DNA from: an uncultured Clostridia bacterium
GTDB lineage: Bacteria > Bacillota > Clostridia > Christensenellales > Aristaeellaceae
NCBI GenBank assembly: GCA_934663625.1
Contig: CAKUKP010000034.1
Span: 1-29,758, forward strand
Direction of reading: 5' to 3'
Length of the DNA: 29,758 nt
The notes under the pieces are model-generated. The model was not told where the DNA came from and made no database searches. It saw only the letters and a list, made by a program, of their open reading frames with translations. This document shows positions 6,202 through 14,222 of this stretch, piece after piece (positions within the stretch are counted from its first letter, which is position 1; each line of letters opens with the position of its first letter). Position numbers and translations under genes: made by a program.

Positions 6202-6783
6202 ATGAAGCTGCAAATCCCCGCATGGTGGATCGAATTTCAGAAAAAGCATCCCGCGATTGCGCGGTTTATCATATTCAATCTGGTGGGCGGCGTGGTTACG
6301 CTGATGCAGATCATCCTGCTTCCGGCGCTGAAGGCGATATTTGCGCACACGCGCCTGATTGATATCGCGTTTCAGATTCTGCCGATGGGGTCGGGCGATT
6401 TTTTCATGTTCAATTATCCCGCGGGCGCGATCGCGCAGGGCGGGGGCGGCGGACTTGCGTATTTTCTGGCGGTGCAGATCACGATTCTGGCGGCGCAGGT
6501 GGTCAATTTCTTTTTGCAGCGCAAGGTTACGTTTCAATCCGACGCCAGCATCGGCAAAACGCTGTTCTGGTATCTGATCGCCTACATCGCGGTAACCTTC
6601 TTATCGGCGGCGCTGCAGGGCGTATACCGCGAACCGCTGTATCGCCTGCTCACGACCGGCTGGGGCTGGGGCAGAACGGGCGAAATTGTGGCGGATATAC
6701 TGGTGGTGCTGATCAACTGCCTTTTGCAATTTGTGGTATTCTATCCGCTGTTTCACATCCTGTTTAAGCAGAAAGCAGAATAA
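6202..6783 (+). CDS. GtrA-like membrane protein, 193 aa
   Basis: ATG 6202 is chosen because GAGGTGA at 6191-6197 precedes it; upstream extension adds only Arg-rich sequence. The protein opens with Pro-Ala-Ile-Ala-Arg-Phe-Ile-Ile-Phe-Asn-Leu-Val-Gly-Gly, close to the typical GtrA opening (Phe-x-x-Val-Gly). It has about four membrane helices: 22-42, 88-108 (with Gln-Val-Val-Asn-Phe-Phe-Leu-Gln-Arg-Lys, the family's Asn-Phe-x-x-x-Arg-x-x-x-Phe signature), 122-142 and 165-185. GtrA proteins are thought to move undecaprenyl-linked sugars across the membrane. A long insertion around 40-75 is unusual for the family. No glycosyltransferase lies next to it. Confidence 0.8.
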   Translation: MKLQIPAWWIEFQKKHPAIARFIIFNLVGGVVTLMQIILLPALKAIFAHTRLIDIAFQILPMGSGDFFMFNYPAGAIAQGGGGGLAYFLAVQITILAAQVVNFFLQRKVTFQSDASIGKTLFWYLIAYIAVTFLSAALQGVYREPLYRLLTTGWGWGRTGEIVADILVVLINCLLQFVVFYPLFHILFKQKAE

Positions 6784-6784
6784 G

Positions 6785-6805
6785 CGCGGGCTTTTTCCGC
6801 CCGCG
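6785..6805 (+). terminator. Weak hairpin after the GtrA-like gene
   Basis: CGCGGGC and GCCCGCG pair across TTTTTCC directly after the stop codon. The following bases (TTCACTTG) are not a proper U-run, so the terminator may be leaky. The -35 of the next promoter begins 6 bases later. Confidence 0.45.
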
Positions 6806-6810
6806 TTCAC

Positions 6811-6839
6811 TTGACACATTCGCGCCGATGTCATACAAT
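6811..6839 (+). promoter_or_regulatory. Near-consensus sigma-A promoter
   Basis: TTGACA (6811-6816), 17-base spacer, TACAAT (6834-6839). It lies 63 bases before the start codon of the Ig-like repeat protein. Confidence 0.85.
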
Positions 6840-6901
6840 AATAATGTAGTAATGTCGATTGAAATGGCTTTCGACAGAATGCAGGGGAGATTGGTATCCG
6901 G

Positions 6902-8533
6902 ATGATGATTTGCAGGCATCGGTTCTGGCGCGCGGCGCTGTGTTCGCTTCTGATTTTATTGAGCATACTTTGCGGGGCGAATGCGGAGTCGGGCGGCATT
7001 ATGCTGGAAATCGGCATTGAAGCGCGTCCGGATGAAATGGTGCAGCCCGAAGACGTTACCCTGACCTTTACGATTACAAACGCATCCCAGACGGACGCAA
7101 ACAACATATATCTATCTTCGCTGGACGGGCTTTTGTACGAACCGATCGGCAGCATCGCCGCGGGCGATACGCAAACCTTTTCCCGAACGCACAGCGTAAC
7201 GCAGGATGAACTGAATGCCGGAATCATTACCTACATCGTAAGTCTGGATGATCCGATGAACGCCGATGGCAGGATCAATTATACGATTCAGGCGCCGGTA
7301 AAGCGCACGGAAGCCGCGCCGCAGGTGGAATTTACCCGCCAGCTTTCTTCGCCGCAGGTGCGCGCGGGCGAAGCGGTAACGATTACCTATCGAATTCGAA
7401 ATACCGGCAACGTGGCGCTTTCATCGCTGCGCGTGCAGGATCAATTGGGTGAATACACGGGCAGGCTGGAATATCTGGGTGTGGGGGAAACCCGCACGCT
7501 GATCAACCGCCCTGTAATTGCGGAGGATAGCGCGTCCGTCGCCCAGCTGTCCTACTGCGTTTCGGGCAACGAGCGGGATGTGCACGTACTGCCGCTGGAC
7601 GATGCGGCGATTTCCGTGGCGAAGGGCGCGATCAGCGCAAGCTTCGGCGCGGAATATACCACGCTTTCCGGAACGGCGGCGAAGGCGACGCTGCAAATCA
7701 TCAATAGCGGGAACACGGATTACCGCAATCTTACGGTGACGGACGATGTAAACGGCGGCGTGATCGCCGATCATATCGATCTGGCGGCGGGCGATGCGCC
7801 CGCGATCGTGGAATCGATCTGCCCGATTCGCGGCGAAATGGAGCTGCGCTGGCGCATCGCCGGAACGGATTCGACGGGCGAAAATGTGGATTTTACCACG
7901 GAAACGCTGCTGCTGACCTCGGTGCGCGTGAACGCGCCTTCGGAACTGACCGTTTCCGCACAGACGGATACGCCGCGGATTCGCAGGGACGGCGACGTGC
8001 GCATTCAGCTGGAAATTCGCAATCTGGGCAGCGCCGATATTACCGATGCAGTGCTGGTGGAGGAAAACACGGGCGAATCCCGCACGTTCGCGGTGATCCC
8101 CGGAAATGGATCGGTGCGCCGCGAAATCACCCGATATGTACAGAAGGATACGAATTTTGTCTATACGCTGACCTATACCGATTCGGATGGCTGGGAGCGC
8201 ACGGCGCAATCGCAGCCGGTGCAGATCGCGATCGCGGCGGACGGCGTGCAGCCGGAGGGCGTCAAGCAATCGCTGATTGAATTTACCGGAAGATCGATCA
8301 AGGTGGGCGGAAGCGAATTGTTCGCGTGGCTGCTGATCGCGGCGGTCATCGTATTGATCACGCTGATCGTGGTGCTGGCAGCCTCTTCCCGCAAGGCGCG
8401 GATTCAGCGGGAGGTGCGCATGGCGGCGCGGCGCAAGCGGCATAAGTCGGAGGCGCGCAAAACGGAGGCGCGCAAGGCGGGATCGCGGCCGCGCGCGGAA
8501 AAGGAAAAGAAAACCAGGAAGGATCATGTATAA
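6902..8533 (+). CDS. Exported, membrane-anchored protein with Ig-like repeats, 543 aa
   Basis: A signal peptide is clear (Arg-His-Arg-Phe-Trp-Arg, then a Leu/Ile-rich core, ending near Gly-Ala-Asn-Ala at about 24-27). About four beta-sandwich repeats of the DUF11/CARDB/NEW3 type follow, at roughly 30-125, 130-225, 230-340 and 345-445. Each has a strand pattern like Ile-Thr-Tyr-Arg-Ile-Arg-Asn-Thr-Gly-Asn or Leu-Glu-Ile-Arg-Asn-Leu-Gly-Ser. One membrane helix (about 472-494) leads to a cytoplasmic tail of about 50 residues, rich in Lys, Arg and Ala with Lys-Thr-Glu-Ala-Arg repeats. Family knowledge suggests a surface adhesion or scaffold role. The GGGGAG ribosome site is about 12 bases from ATG 6902, a little far; ATG 6905 is also possible. 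The next gene begins 2 bases after the stop. Confidence 0.75.
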   Translation: MMICRHRFWRAALCSLLILLSILCGANAESGGIMLEIGIEARPDEMVQPEDVTLTFTITNASQTDANNIYLSSLDGLLYEPIGSIAAGDTQTFSRTHSVTQDELNAGIITYIVSLDDPMNADGRINYTIQAPVKRTEAAPQVEFTRQLSSPQVRAGEAVTITYRIRNTGNVALSSLRVQDQLGEYTGRLEYLGVGETRTLINRPVIAEDSASVAQLSYCVSGNERDVHVLPLDDAAISVAKGAISASFGAEYTTLSGTAAKATLQIINSGNTDYRNLTVTDDVNGGVIADHIDLAAGDAPAIVESICPIRGEMELRWRIAGTDSTGENVDFTTETLLLTSVRVNAPSELTVSAQTDTPRIRRDGDVRIQLEIRNLGSADITDAVLVEENTGESRTFAVIPGNGSVRREITRYVQKDTNFVYTLTYTDSDGWERTAQSQPVQIAIAADGVQPEGVKQSLIEFTGRSIKVGGSELFAWLLIAAVIVLITLIVVLAASSRKARIQREVRMAARRKRHKSEARKTEARKAGSRPRAEKEKKTRKDHV

Positions 8534-8535
8534 CC

Positions 8536-9219
8536 GTGTTTCAGGGCTATTCCAGGGAAACCTTTGAATTCTTTATGGCGATCCGGTTCAACAACAACCG
8601 CGAATTTTTCACGGAGAATCGGGATTGGTATCTGCGCGCCGTGCGCGAGCCCAGCTATGCGCTGGCGGAGGCGCTCGCGCCCACGCTGCGCGATTTTGCG
8701 CCGGATCTGGATTATCGCCCATACCGCGTGGTATCGCGCATCAATCGGGATATTCGTTTTTCGAATGATAAATCCCCCTATCGGGATTGCCTGTGGCTGT
8801 CCTTCAAGCCTGCCGGAGAAGAAGGCAAAACCATGCCGGGCTTCTATGTGGATGTGCGCGATGAAGGGGTAAGCTACGGCATGGGCTTTTATCGGGGCAA
8901 TCCGGAGATCATGTCGGCGCTGCGGCGCAGAATGGCAGCATCGCCGGAGCAGATCATTGGACTTCTGAACGATCTTACGCAGGACGGATATGAACTGTAC
9001 TGCGTTTCGGGGCGGCGCCTGAAGCTGCCGGACGGCGTTCCGGAGGCGCTGCGCGGCCTGTACTGCGCGAAGGGCTTTTATCTGGAAAAATCGATCGATG
9101 ATTTTGCCGTGATCCAATCGCCATCTCTGGCGGAGGAAATCGGCATGGGGTATGGCAGGCTCGCGCCGCTGTACCGCTATATTCTGGATGCGGGAAAAGA
9201 ATCCGCATCGGAAAGCTAA
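8536..9219 (+). CDS. DUF2461 (TIGR02453) family protein, 227 aa
   Basis: The start is GTG 8536, two bases after the preceding stop, with AGGAAGGA inside the previous gene. The N-terminus reads Phe-Glu-Phe-Phe-Met-Ala-Ile-Arg-Phe-Asn-Asn-Asn-Arg-Glu-Phe-Phe, typical of DUF2461, where 'Leu-x-x-Asn-Asn-x-x-x-Trp-Phe' is conserved. Arg-Ile-Asn-Arg-Asp-Ile-Arg-Phe-Ser and Lys-Ser-Pro-Tyr (residues about 68-82) match the family core. Tyr-Val-Asp-Val-Arg and Gly-Met-Gly-Phe-Tyr follow. No biochemical role is established. It is a soluble, cytoplasmic protein. Overlapping spacing says it is co-transcribed with the surface-protein gene, and the phosphohexomutase gene starts 17 bases later. Confidence 0.87.
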   Translation: MFQGYSRETFEFFMAIRFNNNREFFTENRDWYLRAVREPSYALAEALAPTLRDFAPDLDYRPYRVVSRINRDIRFSNDKSPYRDCLWLSFKPAGEEGKTMPGFYVDVRDEGVSYGMGFYRGNPEIMSALRRRMAASPEQIIGLLNDLTQDGYELYCVSGRRLKLPDGVPEALRGLYCAKGFYLEKSIDDFAVIQSPSLAEEIGMGYGRLAPLYRYILDAGKESASES

Positions 9220-9236
9220 GACAAAAGGAGGTTTTT

Positions 9237-10739
9237 ATGAGTTCCAACCTGAATGAATGGATGAAGCTTCGCAGCGGCAGCGATATCCGCGGCAAGGCGG
9301 ATCAGCTCACGGACGAATTTGCGGAAAAGATCGGCTGCGTGTTTGCGCAGTGGGTCGCCCGCCGCTATGGCACCACGCCGGATAAGATCTGTCTGGCGGT
9401 CGGCCACGATTCCCGCTTATCCGGCCCGCGCCTGAAGGAAGCCCTGATTCTGGGCATGAAGGCGGCGGACTGCGATGTGCTGGACTGCGGCCTTTGCACC
9501 ACGCCCGCGATGTTTATGACCTGCGTTGATCCCGCTACCCGCGCGAACGGATCGATCATGATCACTGCCAGCCATCATCCTTCGGACAGAAACGGTTTCA
9601 AATTCATCACGCGCGATGGCGGCCTGACCTCCGCCGATGTAAAGGATCTGATCGAAGCGGCGGCGAAGGTCACGCTGCACGATCCGCTGGTAAAGCAGAT
9701 CGATTTTCTGACCATCTATACCGATTCCCTGAAGGCGATGGTTCGCAAGCGTTTGAACGACGATAGCGCAAAGCCGCTGCTGGGATTGCACGTGGTCGTG
9801 GACGCGGGCAACGGCGCGGGCGGTTTTTACGCCAAGTTCTTAAATGATCTGGGCGCAAACATCGACGGAAGCCAGTTCCTGCTGCCCGACGGACGCTTTC
9901 CGAACCACATTCCCAATCCTGAAGATTCCACCGCGATGGGCTATATTTCGCAGGCGGTACTGGACAGCAAGGCGGATCTGGGCGTGATCTTTGATGCGGA
10001 CTGCGATCGCGCGGCGATCGTGGATCAGAACGGCAAGGCGATCAATCGAAACCGCCTGATCGCGCTGATCGCGGCGATCCTGCTGGATGAGGAACCGGGC
10101 GGAACGTTCGTGACCGACAGCGTAACCTCCTCCGGCCTTGCGCAGTTCATCGCCGAATGGGGCGGTACGCACTATCGCTACAAGCGCGGCTATCGAAACG
10201 TGATCGACGAGGCAATCCGCCTGAATGCGGAGGGCATCAATTGCCCGCTGGCGATCGAAACCAGCGGCCATGCGGCGCTGCGCGAGAACTATTTCCTCGA
10301 CGATGGCATGTATCTGGTCACGCGCCTGATCTGCGAAGCCATGCGCAGAAAGCGCGAGGGCAAAACGCTGTCCTCCCTGATCGACGATCTGCAGGAACCG
10401 GTGGAAAGCACTGAAATCCGCCTGCCGATTCTGGAGGAGGATTTCCGCACCGCGGGGCAGGATGTGATCGAACGCATTCTTTCGCATACGCTGGATAATC
10501 CCGAATGGAACCTTGCGCCGGACAATCGCGAGGGCGTGCGCATTACCTTCAATCTGGAGGGTGGCGTGAACAACGCATGGTTCCTGCTGCGCCTGTCCGT
10601 ACATGATCCGGTGATGCCGCTGAACGCGGAAAGCGATGCGCCCGGCGGCGTGAAATACATGCTGGGGCAGCTTTTGAACCTGATCGGCGATGAAAAGGCG
10701 CTGGATATCGAACCGCTGCGCAGGGCGGTCGAGGGCTGA
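9237..10739 (+). CDS. Phosphomannomutase/phosphoglucomutase family enzyme
   Basis: The 500-aa protein is an alpha-D-phosphohexomutase that should interconvert hexose 1- and 6-phosphates. The phosphoserine loop is Ile-Thr-Ala-Ser-His-His-Pro with Ser112. The metal loop is Asp-Ala-Asp-Cys-Asp-Arg with Asp253, Asp255 and Asp257. The sugar loop is Glu-Thr-Ser-Gly-His at 341-345. An early Gly-His-Asp-Ser-Arg-Leu-Ser-Gly (56-63) is also typical. The metal loop deviates from the commoner Asp-Gly-Asp-Gly/Ala-Asp-Arg, but all three acidic ligands are present. AAAGGAGG precedes the ATG. The C-terminal phosphate-binding domain is less obvious. Substrate preference (mannose or glucose) cannot be decided from sequence alone. 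Confidence 0.88.
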   Translation: MSSNLNEWMKLRSGSDIRGKADQLTDEFAEKIGCVFAQWVARRYGTTPDKICLAVGHDSRLSGPRLKEALILGMKAADCDVLDCGLCTTPAMFMTCVDPATRANGSIMITASHHPSDRNGFKFITRDGGLTSADVKDLIEAAAKVTLHDPLVKQIDFLTIYTDSLKAMVRKRLNDDSAKPLLGLHVVVDAGNGAGGFYAKFLNDLGANIDGSQFLLPDGRFPNHIPNPEDSTAMGYISQAVLDSKADLGVIFDADCDRAAIVDQNGKAINRNRLIALIAAILLDEEPGGTFVTDSVTSSGLAQFIAEWGGTHYRYKRGYRNVIDEAIRLNAEGINCPLAIETSGHAALRENYFLDDGMYLVTRLICEAMRRKREGKTLSSLIDDLQEPVESTEIRLPILEEDFRTAGQDVIERILSHTLDNPEWNLAPDNREGVRITFNLEGGVNNAWFLLRLSVHDPVMPLNAESDAPGGVKYMLGQLLNLIGDEKALDIEPLRRAVEG

Positions 10740-10812
10740 ACCTGCGACTGTTGAAAAGATTTGCAATTTGCGATAAATTCCCGTGAAAGGTATATTCATC
10801 CGGAACGGGATA

Positions 10813-10821
10813 TGTTATAAT
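10813..10821 (+). promoter_or_regulatory. Extended -10 promoter of the transketolase gene
   Basis: TG-T-TATAAT at 10813-10821, 48 bases before the chosen start. No convincing -35 is seen at the right distance. Confidence 0.55.
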
Positions 10822-10869
10822 CTGATTACCCTGATAACCTATGAATATGATAACAGGAGATGTATGCAC

Positions 10870-12843
10870 ATGAATAAGGAACAAATGGTTGTAAACGCAA
10901 TCCGAATCCTTTCCGCGGAAGCGGTACAGAAGGCGAATTCCGGCCATCCCGGAATGCCCATGGGCGCGGCGCCCGCCGCATACGCGGTATGGGGCAAGCA
11001 GATGAAGCACAATCCCGCCGATCCCAAGTGGATCAATCGCGATCGCTTCGTTCTGTCCTCCGGTCATGGCTCCATGCTGATGTACAGCCTGCTGCACCTG
11101 TTCGGATACGGCCTGACGATCGAAGATCTGAAGCAGTTCCGTCAGTTCGGCTCCAAGACCCCTGGCCATCCGGAATACCATCACACCGTCGGCGTAGAAA
11201 CCACCACCGGCCCTCTGGGTCAGGGCATTGCGAATGCGGTCGGTATGGCGATGGCGGAAAAGCATCTGGCGGCGAAGTTCAACCGCGAGGGCTTTAACGT
11301 AGTGGATCATTACACCTATTGCATTCTGGGCGACGGCTGCATGATGGAAGGCATTTCCCACGAGGCGTGCTCTCTGGCGGGCACCCTGAAGCTGAATAAG
11401 CTGATCGCGCTGTACGATGATAATGAAATCTCCATCGAGGGTGATACCGATATCGCCTTCCGCGAGGATGTACCCGCGCGCTTCCGCGCCTACGGCTGGA
11501 ACGTAATCGATGTGAAGGAAGGCAATTGCTGGAAGCAGATCGATTCTGCACTCACCATCGCGAAGAAGTCCGATAAGCCCACCCTGGTCGTGTGCCACAC
11601 CGCCATCGGCTTCGGCTCCCCGAAGCAGGGCATGGCGTCCTCCCACGGCGAACCGCTCGGCGAGGAAAACCTGGCGCTGACCAAGAAGGCGCTGGAATGG
11701 CCGTGCGAAGAACCCTTCGGCGTTCCGCAGCAGGTATACGATACCACCGCGGAAACCATCAAGGCGGGCGCGGCAGCGCAGCAGGCGTGGAATGAACTGG
11801 TTGAAAAGTACGCTGAAGCGTATCTGGATCTGAAGGCGGAAATGGATAAGTGGTTCAGCGATGAACTGCCGGATCTGACCAAGTGCGATGATCTGTTCGC
11901 GTTCGATAAAGGCATGGCGACCCGCGCCTCCAGCGGCGAGGTGCTCAATCGCCTGACCAAGTACGTGCCGAACTTCTTCGGCGGCTCTGCTGACCTTGCG
12001 CCCTCCAACAAGAGCAATATGAAGGGCAAGGGCGATTTCTCCGCCGAAACGCCTGAGGGCGATAACATTCACTTCGGCGTTCGCGAACACGCCATGGCGG
12101 CGATCTGCAACGGCATTCGCCTGCACGGCGGTCTGCGCCCCTACGCGGCGACCTTCTTCGTATTCTCCGATTACATGAAGAATGCGATGCGCATGTCCTC
12201 CATCATGGATCTGAACGTGCCCTACATCCTGACCCACGATTCCATCGGCGTTGGCGAGGACGGCCCCACCCATCAGCCCATCGAGCATCTGGCGGGTCTG
12301 CGCGCGGTGCCCGGCCTGATCGTGTTCCGTCCCGCGGATTCGAAGGAAACCGCCGCCGGCTGGATCGCGGCGCTGACCGAAAAGCACCCCGTGGCGCTGG
12401 TACTCACCCGTCAGAATCTGCCCCTGTACGAAAACAGCGGCGTAGAAGCGCTGAAGGGCGGCTACATCATTTCCGATTCCAAGAAGGAAACGCCGGATAT
12501 GCTGCTGATGGCCTCCGGTTCCGAAGTGGAACAGTGCGTGGGTGCACAGGCGATTCTGGCGGAGCAGGGCATCGATGCGCGCGTCATCTCCATGCCGTCG
12601 TTTGAACTGTTCGATGCACAGTCCGATGAATATAAGGAATCCGTAATGCCCAAGGCGGTTCGCAAGCGCGTCGCCGTGGAAGCGGCGGCAAGCTTCGGCT
12701 GGCACAAGTACGTCGGTCTGGACGGCGAAACCGTTACGCTGGATCACTTCGGCGCATCCGCACCGGCGAAGCTGCTCTTCAAGGAATACGGCTTCACCAA
12801 CGAAAACGTCGCGGCGGTCGCCAAGCGCGTGTTCGACAAGTAA
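10870..12843 (+). CDS. tkt: Transketolase
   Basis: The 657-aa thiamine-diphosphate enzyme moves two-carbon ketol units between sugar phosphates in the pentose phosphate pathway. Seen: Ser-Gly-His-Pro-Gly with His26; Ser-Ser-Gly-His-Gly; Thr-Thr-Thr-Gly-Pro-Leu-Gly-Gln-Gly; and the TPP/Mg motif Gly-Asp-Gly-Cys-Met-Met-Glu-Gly starting at 154, followed by Tyr-Asp-Asp-Asn-Glu-Ile. The central pyrimidine-binding domain has Gly-Ser-Ala-Asp-Leu-Ala and Gly-Val-Arg-Glu-His-Ala-Met, then His-Asp-Ser-Ile-Gly-Val-Gly-Glu-Asp-Gly-Pro-Thr-His. Full length for the family. ATG 10870 has AGGAGA 9 bases upstream; ATG 10864 is too close. Highly expressed style of codon use. The gene ends at a hairpin-rich repeat block. 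Confidence 0.95.
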   Translation: MNKEQMVVNAIRILSAEAVQKANSGHPGMPMGAAPAAYAVWGKQMKHNPADPKWINRDRFVLSSGHGSMLMYSLLHLFGYGLTIEDLKQFRQFGSKTPGHPEYHHTVGVETTTGPLGQGIANAVGMAMAEKHLAAKFNREGFNVVDHYTYCILGDGCMMEGISHEACSLAGTLKLNKLIALYDDNEISIEGDTDIAFREDVPARFRAYGWNVIDVKEGNCWKQIDSALTIAKKSDKPTLVVCHTAIGFGSPKQGMASSHGEPLGEENLALTKKALEWPCEEPFGVPQQVYDTTAETIKAGAAAQQAWNELVEKYAEAYLDLKAEMDKWFSDELPDLTKCDDLFAFDKGMATRASSGEVLNRLTKYVPNFFGGSADLAPSNKSNMKGKGDFSAETPEGDNIHFGVREHAMAAICNGIRLHGGLRPYAATFFVFSDYMKNAMRMSSIMDLNVPYILTHDSIGVGEDGPTHQPIEHLAGLRAVPGLIVFRPADSKETAAGWIAALTEKHPVALVLTRQNLPLYENSGVEALKGGYIISDSKKETPDMLLMASGSEVEQCVGAQAILAEQGIDARVISMPSFELFDAQSDEYKESVMPKAVRKRVAVEAAASFGWHKYVGLDGETVTLDHFGASAPAKLLFKEYGFTNENVAAVAKRVFDK

Positions 12844-12862
12844 TTCATTCCCATACCAAAAA

Positions 12863-13112
12863 CCTCGTCGTTCGAATGAACGGCGGGGAGGATGTTGACA
12901 AAGTCAACATCCTGCCAGACGCTGAAAAACGCTGCAAGACAAGGAAACGCGGGCTGCAAATGAGGGCGCATACACAGACGTATGTAACCGATTTTGCAGC
13001 CCGCGTTGACGCAGTAAGTGGAAATTTTCACTTCGCAAGAAGTATTTCAGAAAATTTCTGCGGTTGCGGGGTTTGTCAGCGGTCTGCCCCGTCGTTCGAA
13101 TGAACGGCGGGG
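12863..13112. repeat. Structured 250-bp block with matching 23-bp hairpin ends
   Basis: The same 23-base near-palindrome (CGTCGTTC-GAAT-GAACGGCG plus GGG) occurs at 12866-12888 and 13090-13112; each copy folds into an 11-bp stem with a GAAT loop. Between them lie a perfect 11-bp hairpin (12889-12899 with 12903-12913, loop AAA) and a perfect 15-bp inverted repeat (12946-12960 with 12993-13007, 32-base loop). A short stem with a GCAA loop (ACTTC/GAAGT) lies near 13027-13040. The left copy is preceded by AAAAA and the right followed by TTTAAAT, so the outer hairpins could terminate azlD (minus) and transketolase (plus) transcripts respectively. It may also be a dispersed repeat or MITE-like unit. 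No credible gene lies in it. Confidence 0.75.
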
Positions 13113-13134
13113 TTTAAATATATAACGAAATAAA

Positions 13135-13440
13135 TTACAGAATCAAAAGCTCCAGAACGTATACGGTCACGCAGCACGCGATGGCGACCTTCAGCAGGCT
13201 CGCGCCCTTCCATGCGAGCGCCATACCCACGATCAGCGCCGCCAGTCCCGACCATCTGCTGCCGGTGGCTTCGATGATGGCGGGGAAGGTCATCACCGTC
13301 AGCGTCACATAGGGAACGTAGTACAGGAATGAACGGATATACACGCTCCTGATCTTTTTGCGCACCAGCGTCAGCGGCAGCACGCGAATCAGATACGTCA
13401 CCAGAAACATGATGGCGATGTAGATATAAGTGCTATGCAT
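13135..13440 (-). CDS. azlD: AzlD-like branched-chain amino acid export subunit
   Basis: The 101-aa product has about four membrane helices and the AzlD pattern: Leu-Val-Thr-Tyr-Leu-Ile-Arg-Val-Leu-Pro-Leu near residues 13-23, and Phe-Leu-Tyr-Tyr-Val-Pro-Tyr-Val-Thr-Leu near 40-50. The AzlC/AzlD pair exports branched-chain amino acids and analogues such as 4-azaleucine. ATG 13440 is chosen because GGAGG ends 6 bases before it, whereas ATG 13446 abuts the GGAGG. The gene overlaps the end of azlC by 8 bases, showing translational coupling and one operon. Confidence 0.88.
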   Translation of the reverse strand: MHSTYIYIAIMFLVTYLIRVLPLTLVRKKIRSVYIRSFLYYVPYVTLTVMTFPAIIEATGSRWSGLAALIVGMALAWKGASLLKVAIACCVTVYVLELLIL

Positions 13441-14173
13441 CGTCATCCTCCTTTTCCAGCCGCAGCGGCGCGAGGGAAGCCGCGGCCGCGGAAATCAGCA
13501 CGGTCAGCAGAATCGTGCGCAGACCGGAGGACAGATCGCGAATTCCGGGCAGCGCGGAACAGGCGTAGCTTGCGATCATGCAGATCGCAACCAGCCGCAG
13601 AATCACGCGGGAATGCTTCGCCGGCGGCACGAATATGGCGATGAACATGCCGTATAAACCTACGGACAGCGCGCGCACGATGGCGTCCGGCAGGATGTTG
13701 CCCATGATCACGCCCAGACAGGTGCCGATTGCCCAGCCGGGGCACGCCAGCGCGATCGCGCCGTAGGTGTAATAGGGGCAAAGATAGCCCTTCACGCCGA
13801 CGGACACGCCGAACACCTCGTCCGTTACATACCAGCCGATCAGCAGCCTGTGCCCAAGACCCGTTTTCGGATCCAGCTTCTGACTCAGCGCAAACGACAT
13901 CAGCATGTAGCGCGCGTTGGCGACCAGCTCCATCAGCGCCATTTCAATATAGCTCGCCCCCGCCTGAATCAGGGTAAAGCCCACGAATTCACCGGCGGAT
14001 GCATTGCACAGCAGGCTGGCGATCGTCGCCTGAAACGCGGTCAGCCCCGCGTTGCGCGCGGTGATGCCCAGTGTGAACGCCACAGCCAGATAGCCAAGGC
14101 CGATCGGAATCCCGGCCTTCATCCCGCGCAGGAACCATTGCCTGCGGGTAAGCTGCTCAGCGGAAGGTTGCAT
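13433..14173 (-). CDS. azlC: AzlC family branched-chain amino acid exporter, large subunit
   Basis: The 246-aa integral membrane protein matches AzlC (LIV-E family). After a short cytoplasmic start it shows Gly-Ile-Pro-Ile-Gly-Leu-Gly-Tyr-Leu-Ala-Val-Ala-Phe-Thr-Leu-Gly. Then come Ser-Leu-Leu-Cys-Asn-Ala-Ser-Ala-Gly-Glu-Phe and Ala-Asn-Ala-Arg-Tyr-Met-Leu-Met-Ser, a strongly conserved AzlC block, and Trp-Tyr-Val-Thr-Asp-Glu-Val-Phe. About seven to eight helices are expected. AAAGGA lies 8-9 bases before the ATG. The gene follows the MATE transporter by 49 bases on the same strand and overlaps azlD, so the three may form one operon. Confidence 0.93.
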   Translation of the reverse strand: MQPSAEQLTRRQWFLRGMKAGIPIGLGYLAVAFTLGITARNAGLTAFQATIASLLCNASAGEFVGFTLIQAGASYIEMALMELVANARYMLMSFALSQKLDPKTGLGHRLLIGWYVTDEVFGVSVGVKGYLCPYYTYGAIALACPGWAIGTCLGVIMGNILPDAIVRALSVGLYGMFIAIFVPPAKHSRVILRLVAICMIASYACSALPGIRDLSSGLRTILLTVLISAAAASLAPLRLEKEDDDA

Positions 14174-14222
14174 GGGAGATTTCCTTTCATTCCATAGGAA
14201 TTATGAGAGAAGTTTTGCGAAT

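Noticed and set aside
10549..12747. 732-aa minus-strand frame opposite transketolase
   Set aside because: The plus strand encodes a full-length transketolase with all motifs; the minus frame has no recognisable domain or ribosome binding site.
12876..13103. 75-aa plus-strand ORF in the structured repeat block
   Set aside because: No ribosome binding site, spans several perfect inverted repeats, and has no family resemblance; treated as a by-product of the repeats.
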